A DNA stretch of 24,127 nt, from the NCBI GenBank assembly GCA_045649825.1, contig JAZRQO010000016.1:1-24127 (forward strand). The letters run 5' to 3'. This DNA comes from RGIG9115 sp045649825 (GTDB lineage Bacteria; Bacillota; Clostridia; UBA1381). A program made the position numbers and the translations under genes. Shown one piece after another: positions 1 through 6,221 of this stretch (its first letter is position 1; each line of letters begins with the position of its first letter). The notes under the pieces were generated by a model that saw nothing but the letters and a program-made list of their open reading frames with translations, made no database searches and had not been told where the DNA came from.

Positions 1-134
1 ACCGCGTCCGGTGGACGAAGAAGGGAGGGTGAGGATGCGCTGCGGTCGATAGATAACGAGGGAGTATTGCTCCCGAAGATATATATCGGGGAACCGCAAG
101 CCGGCTGTTGGTTCAAGCCCAACTGCGAGAGCCA
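1..134 (+). ncRNA. 3' part of a structured non-coding RNA (possibly raiA-type)
   Basis: This stretch is G-rich and highly structured and is not convincingly coding. Visible pairings are TGCGGT (41-46) with ACCGCA (93-98), and GGGAG (60-64) with CTCCC (70-74). A T-arm-like hairpin has a 5-bp stem GTTGG (107-111)/CCAAC (119-123) and a 7-nt loop TTCAAGC that fits the tRNA T-loop consensus TTCRANY. It is followed by seven bases (124-130), a G and CCA (132-134), which is the exact spacing of a tRNA 3' end. No matching 5' acceptor strand (TCTCGCA) lies in the window, so the 5' end is outside it. It is not a normal tRNA, because no D or anticodon arm fits upstream. It is not a usual tmRNA, because the discriminator is G and the acceptor does not match. 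An intrinsic terminator begins immediately after, which suits an independently transcribed RNA. The raiA-motif RNA of Clostridia is my best guess, from memory of the family's character only. Confidence 0.5.
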
Positions 135-176
135 GAAAAAAAGACATTTTTCGACAAAGAAAAATGTCTTTTTTTC
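135..176 (+). terminator. Intrinsic terminator of the upstream ncRNA
   Basis: A perfect 18-bp inverted repeat (135-152 with 159-176) has a 6-nt loop GACAAA, and its right arm ends in seven T. The left arm begins with seven A, so the hairpin could also terminate leftward transcription. It starts one base after the CCA of the preceding RNA. Confidence 0.85.
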
Positions 177-345
177 AGCTAAATTCGCCTGCGGCGAGCT
201 AAATGTGCTACGCACGCTAAATTACTTCGTAGCTAAATTGACCTTCGGTCAGCTATAAGGCGAATTTAATTTAGCTGTTTTGAAAAAACAATTTAGCTAT
301 TGCAAAGCAATAATTTCGCTTTGCAACTTGTTGCAAAATTTAGCT
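177..345. repeat. Array of small hairpins separated by AGCTAAATT spacers
   Basis: The spacer AGCTAAATT (or a close variant) occurs at 177-185, 197-204, 216-223 and 232-239. Its reverse complement AATTTAGCT occurs at 268-276, 290-298 and 337-345. Most spacers are followed by a short perfect hairpin with a 3-nt loop: CGCC-TGC-GGCG (186-196), GTGC-TAC-GCAC (205-215), TAC-TTC-GTA (223-231), GACC-TTC-GGTC (240-250), GTTTT-GAA-AAAAC (277-289) and ATTGC-AAA-GCAAT (299-311). The last hairpin is TTGCAA-CTTG-TTGCAA (321-336). Stem sequences differ completely from unit to unit while pairing is kept. The left half (AGCTAAATT copies) is also the inverted repeat of the right half; for example AAATTCGCC (181-189) matches GGCGAATTT (259-267). 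An open frame running through it from the left is incidental. No family name is known to me; it resembles a miniature mobile or REP-like element. Confidence 0.85.
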
Positions 346-449
346 AAAATATCTTGCATCTATTATGTACATGAAAGCCATAGAAACCGAATGATTTAGA
401 TGACTTTCTGGAGAGTTCTGTTTTTTTTGATAAAATTTTTCGAAACATA
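346..449. other. AT-rich spacer, no gene seen
   Basis: This is AT-rich sequence between the hairpin array and the thiamin promoter. A weak hairpin (ACTTT at 403-407 with AGAGT at 412-416, one G-T pair) is followed by a run of eight T at 421-428 and could be a poor terminator. Nothing else is recognisable. Confidence 0.5.
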
Positions 450-478
450 TTGAAATTTAATTTGAATTATGATATAAT
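450..478 (+). promoter_or_regulatory. Sigma-A promoter of the thiamin operon
   Basis: A -35 box TTGAAA (450-455) and a perfect -10 box TATAAT (473-478) are separated by 17 bp. Transcription would start near 485, at the P1 helix of the TPP riboswitch, so nearly the whole leader is devoted to RNA structure. Confidence 0.78.
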
Positions 479-483
479 ATGAT

Positions 484-595
484 TAAACTTAATAAAAACG
501 GGAGCTTGTAGTACAGGCTGAGAGGAAGGTATGACCTTCGACCGAGAACCTGATTTGGATAATGCCAACGTAGGGATGCCTGAACAAAGAGTTTA
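484..595 (+). promoter_or_regulatory. TPP (THI-box) riboswitch
   Basis: All conserved blocks of the thiamin pyrophosphate aptamer are present in order: GGGAGC (500-505), GCTGAGAGG (517-525), a P3a hairpin GAAGGT/ACCTTC (525-539), GACCGAGAACCTGA (540-553), TTGGATAATGCCAA (555-568) and CGTAGGGA (569-576). The closing P1 helix is TAAACT (484-489) with AGTTTA (590-595). CGG (499-501) pairs with CCG (542-544) as P2. The aptamer lies directly after the promoter and 20 bases before an intrinsic terminator, so transcriptional shut-off of the thi operon by TPP is the likely mechanism. Confidence 0.97.
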
Positions 596-615
596 GGAAT
601 AACGATGTGTAAATT

Positions 616-646
616 GGAAGTTACCAAATGGGTAGCTTCCTTTTTT
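616..646 (+). terminator. Terminator of the TPP riboswitch
   Basis: GGAAGTTACC (616-625) pairs with GGTAGCTTCC (631-640), with a single G-T pair, and is followed by TTTTTT (641-646). Its position after the TPP aptamer and 170 bases before the first gene fits a riboswitch expression platform. Confidence 0.85.
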
Positions 647-703
647 GTTAGAATGGAGGTGAATTTTGCATCCGAGATAATCGGACGGATATCTGGCGAG
701 CGC

Positions 704-809
704 CTTTTGTCTTGTATTTAGCGATGGGAACCCGTGTTTCGGGGTGAGAGGAGAAAATTGATTCTCGACCGACCAAGGTTTATGCCTTGTATATAAACAA
801 GAAAAGAGG
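704..809 (+). promoter_or_regulatory. Second, TPP-like half-aptamer before thiW (candidate thiamin-precursor sensor)
   Basis: The segment 725-772 matches the P2/P3/P3a part of the upstream TPP aptamer block by block: GGGA (726-729), a P3-like hairpin CCCG-TGTTT-CGGG (731-743), the identical TGAGAGGA (745-752), a P3a-like hairpin GAGAA/TTCTC (751-766) and the identical TCGACCGA (765-772). In TPP riboswitches this arm contacts the HMP pyrimidine. The pyrophosphate arm is degenerate: only a P5-like hairpin AAGG-TTTATG-CCTT (775-788) remains, and the CCTGA and CGTAGGGA strands are missing. A closing stem CTTTT (704-708) plus CTTG (711-714) can pair with CAAG (798-801) plus AAAAG (802-806). That stem overlaps the thiW ribosome binding site AAAAGAGGA, which suggests translational control. 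HMP-PP riboswitches (thiS motif) are known next to thiamin genes, but they are embedded in a terminator, which I do not see here. It could also be a decayed TPP riboswitch. Confidence 0.55.
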
Positions 810-817
810 AATTTCAA

Positions 818-1537
818 ATGACTAATTCAAAAAACTTACTTAAAATGATTGTACTTTCAATGCTTATCGCTCTTGGTGTGGTAATATCGCCGATACTTAG
901 AGTTGAGGGAATGTGTCCTATGGCTCATTTTATCAATATTGTATGCTCAGTATTCTTGGGCCCTTGGTATTCCCTTTTATGTGCAACACTCATTGGCATT
1001 ATTCGGATGGTGACAATGGGCATACCGCCAATTGCATTGACGGGTGCAATATTCGGAGCGTTTTTGTCAGGCGTTTTTTATCGTTTGTCAAAAGGTAAAA
1101 TTATTTTTGCAGTGCTTGGCGAAATTATCGGGACGGGTATTATTGGTGCTATTGTATCGTATCCGGTTATGAATTTGATTTGGGGTAAAGAAGGTCTGAG
1201 CTTGCTATTCTATGTTCCGTCGTTTATTTGCGGAACGCTTATTGGCGGTAGTATAGCATATGTATTTTTACGCAAATTTGCTGATAATGGAATGCTCACA
1301 AAAGTACAAAATATGCTCGCATCAAAAAGTTATCAGGATAAAAGCAGTTTGCTTTCAAACACTTTGGTGATTGCAGCGTTTGGTGCGATACTTTTTGTGG
1401 TGATTGAAATAACAACCGGTATGTTCAAACTTACATCACCAATATTTGAAATTTTGCCGTACATATCTCTTTTAGTTTGTATTCTTATATCACTAATATA
1501 TTATATTTTTAAGAAGGTGAATAAAGATGGCAGATAA
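818..1537 (+). CDS. thiW: ThiW, thiazole-specific S component of an ECF transporter
   Basis: This is a hydrophobic protein of 239 residues with about five membrane segments in the first 155 residues and two more near 180-205 and 208-232. The signature around residues 34-50 (PMAHFINIV…LGPWYSLL) and the following loop with IIRMVTMGIPPIA match the ThiW family. ThiW captures the thiazole precursor and works with a shared ECF energising module, which is not encoded here. The start is ATG, with AAAAGAGG at 802-809 giving 8-base spacing. It is the first gene after the double thiamin leader, and its end overlaps thiM by 11 bases, which suggests translational coupling. The C-terminal extension of about 75 residues is longer than I expect for ThiW. 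The family call is secure from sequence and context; the substrate follows from the family and the thiM neighbour. Confidence 0.9.
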   Translation: MTNSKNLLKMIVLSMLIALGVVISPILRVEGMCPMAHFINIVCSVFLGPWYSLLCATLIGIIRMVTMGIPPIALTGAIFGAFLSGVFYRLSKGKIIFAVLGEIIGTGIIGAIVSYPVMNLIWGKEGLSLLFYVPSFICGTLIGGSIAYVFLRKFADNGMLTKVQNMLASKSYQDKSSLLSNTLVIAAFGAILFVVIEITTGMFKLTSPIFEILPYISLLVCILISLIYYIFKKVNKDGR

Positions 1538-2324
1538 AATCTGCGACATTAGGGAGCAAGTGATGGAAAAAAAGCCACTTATTCATTGTATTACAAATCC
1601 AATATCCATAAATCAATGCGCAAATACTATACTTTCCGTTGGTGCGAAGCCTATTATGGCTGAGCACCCACAGGAAGTTTGTGAAATAACCGGTACATCT
1701 GATGCATTAATGCTTAATATGGGTAATATTACAGATGCAAGAATGGAAGCTATTATGCTATCTTTGAGGAAAGCGAAAGAAATTGATATTCCCATTTTGT
1801 TAGATATTGTGGGAGTTGCTTGTTCAAAGTTAAGACGTGAATATGTATTGGACTTACTTAAAATGGCTGTACCATCTGTAATAAAAGGGAATTATTCAGA
1901 AATTTTAGCTTTACAAGATATGCAGTATTTTTCTCGGGGAGTAGATGCTGAACTTTCTATAAACAAATGTTATATTACAAATACGTCAAAAAAACTTGCT
2001 GAAAAGTATCAAACAGTTATTCTTGCTACAGGTAAAACAGATATTGTAACAGACGGAATAAGAACTGTGTGTATTAAAAATGGAACACCGTCACTTACAT
2101 CTGTAACCGGTACGGGATGTATGCTAGGGGCCTTATGCTCAGCTTTTATGACATCTGCAAATCCTATGGTAGCGGCTGTATCTGCTTGCTCTTATTTTGG
2201 AATTTGTGGTGAGCTTGCTGAAACAAAACGAGGAAACGGAAGCTTTATGGTGAATTTGATGGATAGAATATCAACTCTTGGCAGAGAGGAAATATTAAAA
2301 TATTCAAATACGGAGGAAACATAA
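1527..2324 (+). CDS. thiM: Hydroxyethylthiazole kinase ThiM
   Basis: ThiM phosphorylates 4-methyl-5-(2-hydroxyethyl)thiazole with ATP, the salvage route to the thiazole half of thiamin. The protein has 265 residues, the normal length for this ribokinase-like family. It shows the N-terminal HCITNPISIN segment (20-29), the MGNI block (65-68) and the anion-hole/catalytic motif TGTGC, with the conserved cysteine at residue 198. The start ATG lies inside the last codons of thiW, preceded by AAGGTG. Together with ThiW it forms an uptake-and-phosphorylation pair for thiazole, and its product is the substrate of ThiE encoded next. Nothing is missing from the fold. Confidence 0.96.
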   Translation: MADKICDIREQVMEKKPLIHCITNPISINQCANTILSVGAKPIMAEHPQEVCEITGTSDALMLNMGNITDARMEAIMLSLRKAKEIDIPILLDIVGVACSKLRREYVLDLLKMAVPSVIKGNYSEILALQDMQYFSRGVDAELSINKCYITNTSKKLAEKYQTVILATGKTDIVTDGIRTVCIKNGTPSLTSVTGTGCMLGALCSAFMTSANPMVAAVSACSYFGICGELAETKRGNGSFMVNLMDRISTLGREEILKYSNTEET

Positions 2325-2325
2325 T

Positions 2326-2958
2326 TTGAAAAAACTAAATACTAAGTTGTATTTTATAACCGACAGTACAGATTATACCGAAAAAGAGTTTCTTTTTCGT
2401 ATAGAAGAAGCCTTAAAAGGTGGTGCAACACTTCTGCAGCTTCGTGAAAAAGAAAAGACTACAAGAGAATATATTGAGCTTGCTGAAAAAATTCATCATA
2501 TAACAAAAAAATATAATGTTCCCCTTATTATTGATGACAGAGTTGATGTTGCGCTAAGCGTAGATGCAGAAGGTGTTCATGTCGGTCAATGCGATATGCC
2601 CGTTTATATAGCAAGAAAGCTTATGGGAAATGACAAAATTGTGGGTGCGACTGCAAAAACAGTTTTGCAAGCAAAAGAAGCTTATGCACAAGGTGCAGAC
2701 TATTTGGGTGTAGGGGCAATTTATCCCACAACCACAAAGGTTAAGACAGTATTGACTTCTACTGATACATTAAAGGATATTTGCAATTCAGTTCCCATTC
2801 CTGTCAATGCAATTGGCGGTCTTAACAAAAACAATATTGATATTCTGAAAGGAATACCCATTGCAGGAATTTGTGTGGTATCCGCAATTATGAAAGCGGA
2901 AAATGTTAGAATTGAAACAGAAAAAATTTCAGAAAAAATCAGGGAGTTGGAAATATGA
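2326..2958 (+). CDS. thiE: Thiamin-phosphate synthase ThiE
   Basis: ThiE condenses HMP-PP with thiazole phosphate to give thiamin monophosphate and pyrophosphate in the cytoplasm. It is a TIM-barrel protein of 210 residues, the usual length. Visible motifs are QLREK (38-42), DDR (70-72), GVHVGQ (83-88), the pyrophosphate-binding GAIYPTTTK (130-138), IGGL (163-166) and VSAIM (185-189). The start is a TTG codon at 2326; GGAGG at 2312-2316 gives 9-base spacing and no closer ATG fits. It begins one base after the thiM stop and its stop overlaps the thiD start (ATGA), so all three genes are probably translationally coupled. Confidence 0.96.
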   Translation: MKKLNTKLYFITDSTDYTEKEFLFRIEEALKGGATLLQLREKEKTTREYIELAEKIHHITKKYNVPLIIDDRVDVALSVDAEGVHVGQCDMPVYIARKLMGNDKIVGATAKTVLQAKEAYAQGADYLGVGAIYPTTTKVKTVLTSTDTLKDICNSVPIPVNAIGGLNKNNIDILKGIPIAGICVVSAIMKAENVRIETEKISEKIRELEI

Positions 2959-3764
2959 AAACTGCATTGACTATTGCCGGTAGCGATTCAAGCGGAGGAG
3001 CAGGTATTCAAGCGGATATAAAAACTATGACAATGAATGGAGTTTATGCTATGAGTGCAATAACTGCACTTACTGCACAAAATACCACCGGTGTATGGGG
3101 AGTTCAGAAAACATCGCCGGAATTTTTAAAACTTCAGATTGAAGCTGTTTTCAGGGATATTTTTCCAGACAGTGTAAAAATAGGTATGGTTTCATCTGCG
3201 GAGCTTATATCAGTTGTTGCTGATACACTAAATTATTTTAATGCAAAGAACGTTGTGTTAGACCCTGTAATGGTTTCAACAAGTGGTTCAAGACTTATGG
3301 ATATTGATGCAATTTCGGCACTTGCGGAACGGTTGTTTCCTCTTGCGACCTTGGTTACACCAAATATACCTGAAGCTGAAATTCTTTCCGGTATTAAGAT
3401 AAACAGGGATACGGATGTTGAAAGGATTACAAAATACATCGCTGATAAATATAGTTGTGCTGTACTTTTAAAGGGTGGTCACAGTATAAATGATGCAAAT
3501 GATTTATTGTATATTGATGGAGAATTTCACTGGTTTTATGGTAATCGTATTGACAATCCAAACACGCATGGGACCGGGTGTACACTGTCTTCTGCAATTG
3601 CATCTAATCTTGCAAAAGGTTTTGGGGTGTTTGAGTCGGTAAAAAGAGCGAAGGAATATATTTCTGATGCACTTTCAGCGGGGCTTGACTTGGGAGCAGG
3701 TTCAGGGCCGCTGATGCACAACTTTGGACACCATACAAAATATGCTGAAGAATTATCTGATTGA
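2955..3764 (+). CDS. thiD: Hydroxymethylpyrimidine (phosphate) kinase ThiD
   Basis: ThiD phosphorylates HMP to HMP-P and HMP-P to HMP-PP, the pyrimidine substrate of ThiE. The protein has 269 residues with a ribokinase-like fold. Motifs are AGSDSSGGAGIQAD (8-21), LDPVMVSTSG (102-111), TPNIPEAE (135-142), LKGGH (172-176) and the catalytic anion hole THGTGCTLS (204-212). The ATG overlaps the thiE stop by four bases. It links ThiC, which makes HMP-P de novo, to ThiE, and can also use salvaged HMP. Confidence 0.96.
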   Translation: MKTALTIAGSDSSGGAGIQADIKTMTMNGVYAMSAITALTAQNTTGVWGVQKTSPEFLKLQIEAVFRDIFPDSVKIGMVSSAELISVVADTLNYFNAKNVVLDPVMVSTSGSRLMDIDAISALAERLFPLATLVTPNIPEAEILSGIKINRDTDVERITKYIADKYSCAVLLKGGHSINDANDLLYIDGEFHWFYGNRIDNPNTHGTGCTLSSAIASNLAKGFGVFESVKRAKEYISDALSAGLDLGAGSGPLMHNFGHHTKYAEELSD

Positions 3765-3777
3765 GAGGATGAGTGGA

Positions 3778-5082
3778 ATGAGAAATTATACAACACAAAT
3801 GGATGCTGCAAGAAAAGGCATAATTACACCGGAGATGAAGGCTGTAGCTGAAAAAGAGTACAGGACACCCGAAGAAATAAGAGAGCTTGTTGCAAAAGGT
3901 CAGGTTGTTATCTGCGCGAATAAGTTACATACTTCAATAGAGCCGAATGGTGTTGGGTCAATGCTCAGAACAAAAATTAATGTTAATTTAGGGGTTTCAA
4001 GAGATTGCAGGGATTATGACATCGAAATGGAAAAAGTAAGGGCAGCAGTTAACATGGGTGCAGAAGCTATTATGGATTTATCTTCCCACGGAAATACCAA
4101 AGTTTTCAGACAAAAGCTTGTCAAAGAATGTCCTGCAATGATTGGTACAGTCCCGGTATATGATAGTGTTATACATTATCAAAGAGATTTGGCAACACTT
4201 ACCGCAAAAGATTTTATTGATGTTATAAGACTTCATGCTGAAGATGGTGTTGACTTTGTAACCATTCATTGCGGGATTACAAGAAAAACGATTGAACAGA
4301 TTAAAAAGCATAAAAGAAAAATGAACATTGTTTCTCGTGGTGGCTCTTTGGTATTTGCATGGATGAGTATGACGGGGGAGGAAAATCCATTCTATGAGCA
4401 TTATGACGAAATACTTGATATATGCCGTGAATATGATGTTACAATTTCTCTTGGTGATGCTTGCCGTCCGGGATGTCTTGCAGATGCAAGTGATGTGTGT
4501 CAGATAGAGGAGCTTGTTCGACTTGGCGAGCTTACAAAGCGTGCGTGGACAAAGGATGTTCAGGTTATGGTGGAGGGACCCGGTCATATGCCGTTAGACC
4601 AAATTGAAGCTAATATGAAAATGCAGCAGACAATCTGCATGGGTGCACCGTTTTATGTGTTGGGACCGATTGTTACTGATATTGCTCCCGGATATGACCA
4701 TATAACATCAGCAATTGGAGGAGCTATTGCTGCTTCGGCAGGTGCAGCATTTCTATGCTATGTAACACCCGCAGAACATCTTGCACTTCCAAATGTTGAT
4801 GATGTTAAGCAAGGCATTATTGCATCAAAAATTGCGGCTCATGCTGCAGATATTGCAAAGCAAATTCCTCATGCAAGAGATATTGATGATAAAATGGCTG
4901 ATGCACGAAGAAGCTTTGATTGGGATATGCAGTGGGAGTGTTCGCTTGATCCCGAGACGGCAAAGAAAATCAGAGATGACAGAAAGCCCGAAATTGAGGA
5001 AAGCTGTTCAATGTGCGGTAAATTCTGTGCAGTAAGAAGTATGAACAAGGCGTTAAACGGTGAACACATAGATATTTTGTAA
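3778..5082 (+). CDS. thiC: Phosphomethylpyrimidine synthase ThiC (radical SAM)
   Basis: ThiC rearranges aminoimidazole ribotide to HMP-P using an Fe-S cluster and S-adenosylmethionine. From this start the protein has 434 residues, matching the short form of ThiC that lacks the long N-terminal domain of proteobacterial enzymes. I chose ATG 3778 because GAGAGG (3763-3768) lies 9 bases upstream and the protein then begins MRNYTTQMDAARKG, like other short ThiC proteins; ATG 3769 is possible and an open frame extends to 3724 inside thiD. Blocks such as RGGSLVFAWM, SLGDACRPGC and VEGPGHMPLDQI are clearly ThiC. The C-terminal cluster motif has cysteines at 410, 413 and 417, spaced CX2CX3C, whereas the published pattern is CX2CX4C. 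It is the last gene of the operon and faces the next gene tail to tail with 19 bp between. Confidence 0.96.
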   Translation: MRNYTTQMDAARKGIITPEMKAVAEKEYRTPEEIRELVAKGQVVICANKLHTSIEPNGVGSMLRTKINVNLGVSRDCRDYDIEMEKVRAAVNMGAEAIMDLSSHGNTKVFRQKLVKECPAMIGTVPVYDSVIHYQRDLATLTAKDFIDVIRLHAEDGVDFVTIHCGITRKTIEQIKKHKRKMNIVSRGGSLVFAWMSMTGEENPFYEHYDEILDICREYDVTISLGDACRPGCLADASDVCQIEELVRLGELTKRAWTKDVQVMVEGPGHMPLDQIEANMKMQQTICMGAPFYVLGPIVTDIAPGYDHITSAIGGAIAASAGAAFLCYVTPAEHLALPNVDDVKQGIIASKIAAHAADIAKQIPHARDIDDKMADARRSFDWDMQWECSLDPETAKKIRDDRKPEIEESCSMCGKFCAVRSMNKALNGEHIDIL

Positions 5083-5101
5083 AAGTGAGCGAATTTGTAT
5101 T

Positions 5102-6190
5102 TTACTTGTTTTTCAGCATCTGACGAAGCTTCCTTCTTGTTCTGTTTATGTGTCTTTCAAAATCCCCGTTTGAGATTAATTCTGCTAGAACATATTGCTC
5201 AAATATAGGAACGGTACAGGAGTAAAATCCTATTTTTTCAAAGAAAGGTTTAGCAAGCTCTTCCGGTAAAACCATATATCCGATTCTCATTGAGGGAGCG
5301 ATTGTCTTTGTGAAGGTGTTTACATATATTACACTGTGAGTGGGTTCAAGTGAAAAAACAGTGTCCTCATTTTTAGTGGATACGGTAAATTCAGAATTGA
5401 AATCATCTTCAATAATTACGCCATTTCGGTCTTTTGCCCATTTGATATATTCGTTTCGCTTTGAAGCACTTGCTGTGATACCACTTGGAAAGCTTCTGAA
5501 AGGTGTTATATGAAGGACAGATGCTTTAGTTTTTGAAAGTTGTGAAGTCAAAATTCCGTCCTTTCCCAATCTGAGCAAATCGCATTCAGCTCCGTTTGCT
5601 CTATATATAGAATAAATCTTTTCATAAGAGGGATTTTCCAGAGCATATATCTTATCACGTCCCAAAAATTGAACGATAAGGCCATAGAGATATTCTGCTC
5701 CGGAACCGATTACAATTTGGTTATATGAAACACGAATGCCTCTGCTTCTTGCAAGATAATCTGAAATTGCTTTTCGTAGTTCAGTACATCCTGAGTTTGG
5801 AGATTTTATCAAAATGTTTTTTTCGTATTTTGATATTACGTTCCGCATCGTTTTTGCGAGTACAGAGAATGGAAATTCATTTGTATTATATTGATGATTA
5901 TTTGTGGTTATGCTGTGTACTTCGGTTTCAACAATGGGTAAAAAATCATTTTTACGATATGTAACAAAGTACCCACTTCGTTCTTTGGCTTCGATGTATC
6001 CTTCATCACATAATATTCCATATGCATGTTCAACGGTGATAACACTTGTTAGTGTTTCTTCTGCAAGAATACGCTTGGAGGGGAGTTTGTCTCCGTTTTT
6101 ATAAAGTAAATTTACTATGTCTGTTCTGAGCTGTTCATACAGTTGAATGTATGCTTTTTTTGTTGAATTTGTATCAATTGAATACTTCAT
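5102..6190 (-). CDS. MocR/GntR-family PLP-binding transcription regulator, C-terminally short
   Basis: The protein has 362 residues. Residues 1-78 form a GntR-type winged helix (KLPSKRILAEE, then VEHAYGILCDEGYIEAKERSGYFV), followed by an aminotransferase class I-like domain from about 105. PLP-site features are present: the NPSYE block, EDDFNSEF (261-268, containing the expected Asp263) and the Schiff-base lysine Lys295 in FTKTIAPSMRIGY. MocR proteins usually have 450-500 residues. This one stops just after the GDFERHINRTRRK segment, where about 90-100 further residues of the small domain would be expected, and thiC occupies the adjacent DNA. It is divergent from an ECF S component with overlapping promoters, so that gene is its probable target, and a B6- or pyrimidine-related ligand is plausible. 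An AAGGAG (plus 6207-6212) lies 16 bases before the ATG, which is wide, but an in-frame stop excludes an earlier start. Confidence 0.85.
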   Translation of the reverse strand: MKYSIDTNSTKKAYIQLYEQLRTDIVNLLYKNGDKLPSKRILAEETLTSVITVEHAYGILCDEGYIEAKERSGYFVTYRKNDFLPIVETEVHSITTNNHQYNTNEFPFSVLAKTMRNVISKYEKNILIKSPNSGCTELRKAISDYLARSRGIRVSYNQIVIGSGAEYLYGLIVQFLGRDKIYALENPSYEKIYSIYRANGAECDLLRLGKDGILTSQLSKTKASVLHITPFRSFPSGITASASKRNEYIKWAKDRNGVIIEDDFNSEFTVSTKNEDTVFSLEPTHSVIYVNTFTKTIAPSMRIGYMVLPEELAKPFFEKIGFYSCTVPIFEQYVLAELISNGDFERHINRTRRKLRQMLKNK

Positions 6191-6221
6191 CTGGTTATAT
6201 TAAATTCTCCTTAATTGGTAA

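Noticed and set aside
59..134. A tRNA gene
   Set aside because: Only the T-arm and 3' end fit; no acceptor 5' strand, D-arm or anticodon arm can be drawn upstream.
67..258. Open frame of 63 codons through the left end of the window
   Set aside because: It runs through the structured RNA, a perfect terminator and the hairpin array, has no binding site and no protein-like composition.
653..721. Possible leader peptides (22 codons from ATG 653; 4 codons from TTG 666 after GGAGG)
   Set aside because: The longer one has no binding site. The shorter has one but only MHPR, and the GGAGG may be chance within RNA structure.
593..817. Minus-strand frame of 74 codons in the thiamin leader
   Set aside because: It is antisense to riboswitch structures and has no recognisable start signals; its openness reflects RNA sequence, not coding.
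3724..3777. Longer N-terminus of ThiC
   Set aside because: The extra residues overlap thiD and do not resemble ThiC; ATG 3778 has a better-spaced binding site.
4078..4587. Minus-strand frame of 169 codons inside thiC
   Set aside because: It is a shadow of thiC with no binding site and atypical composition.
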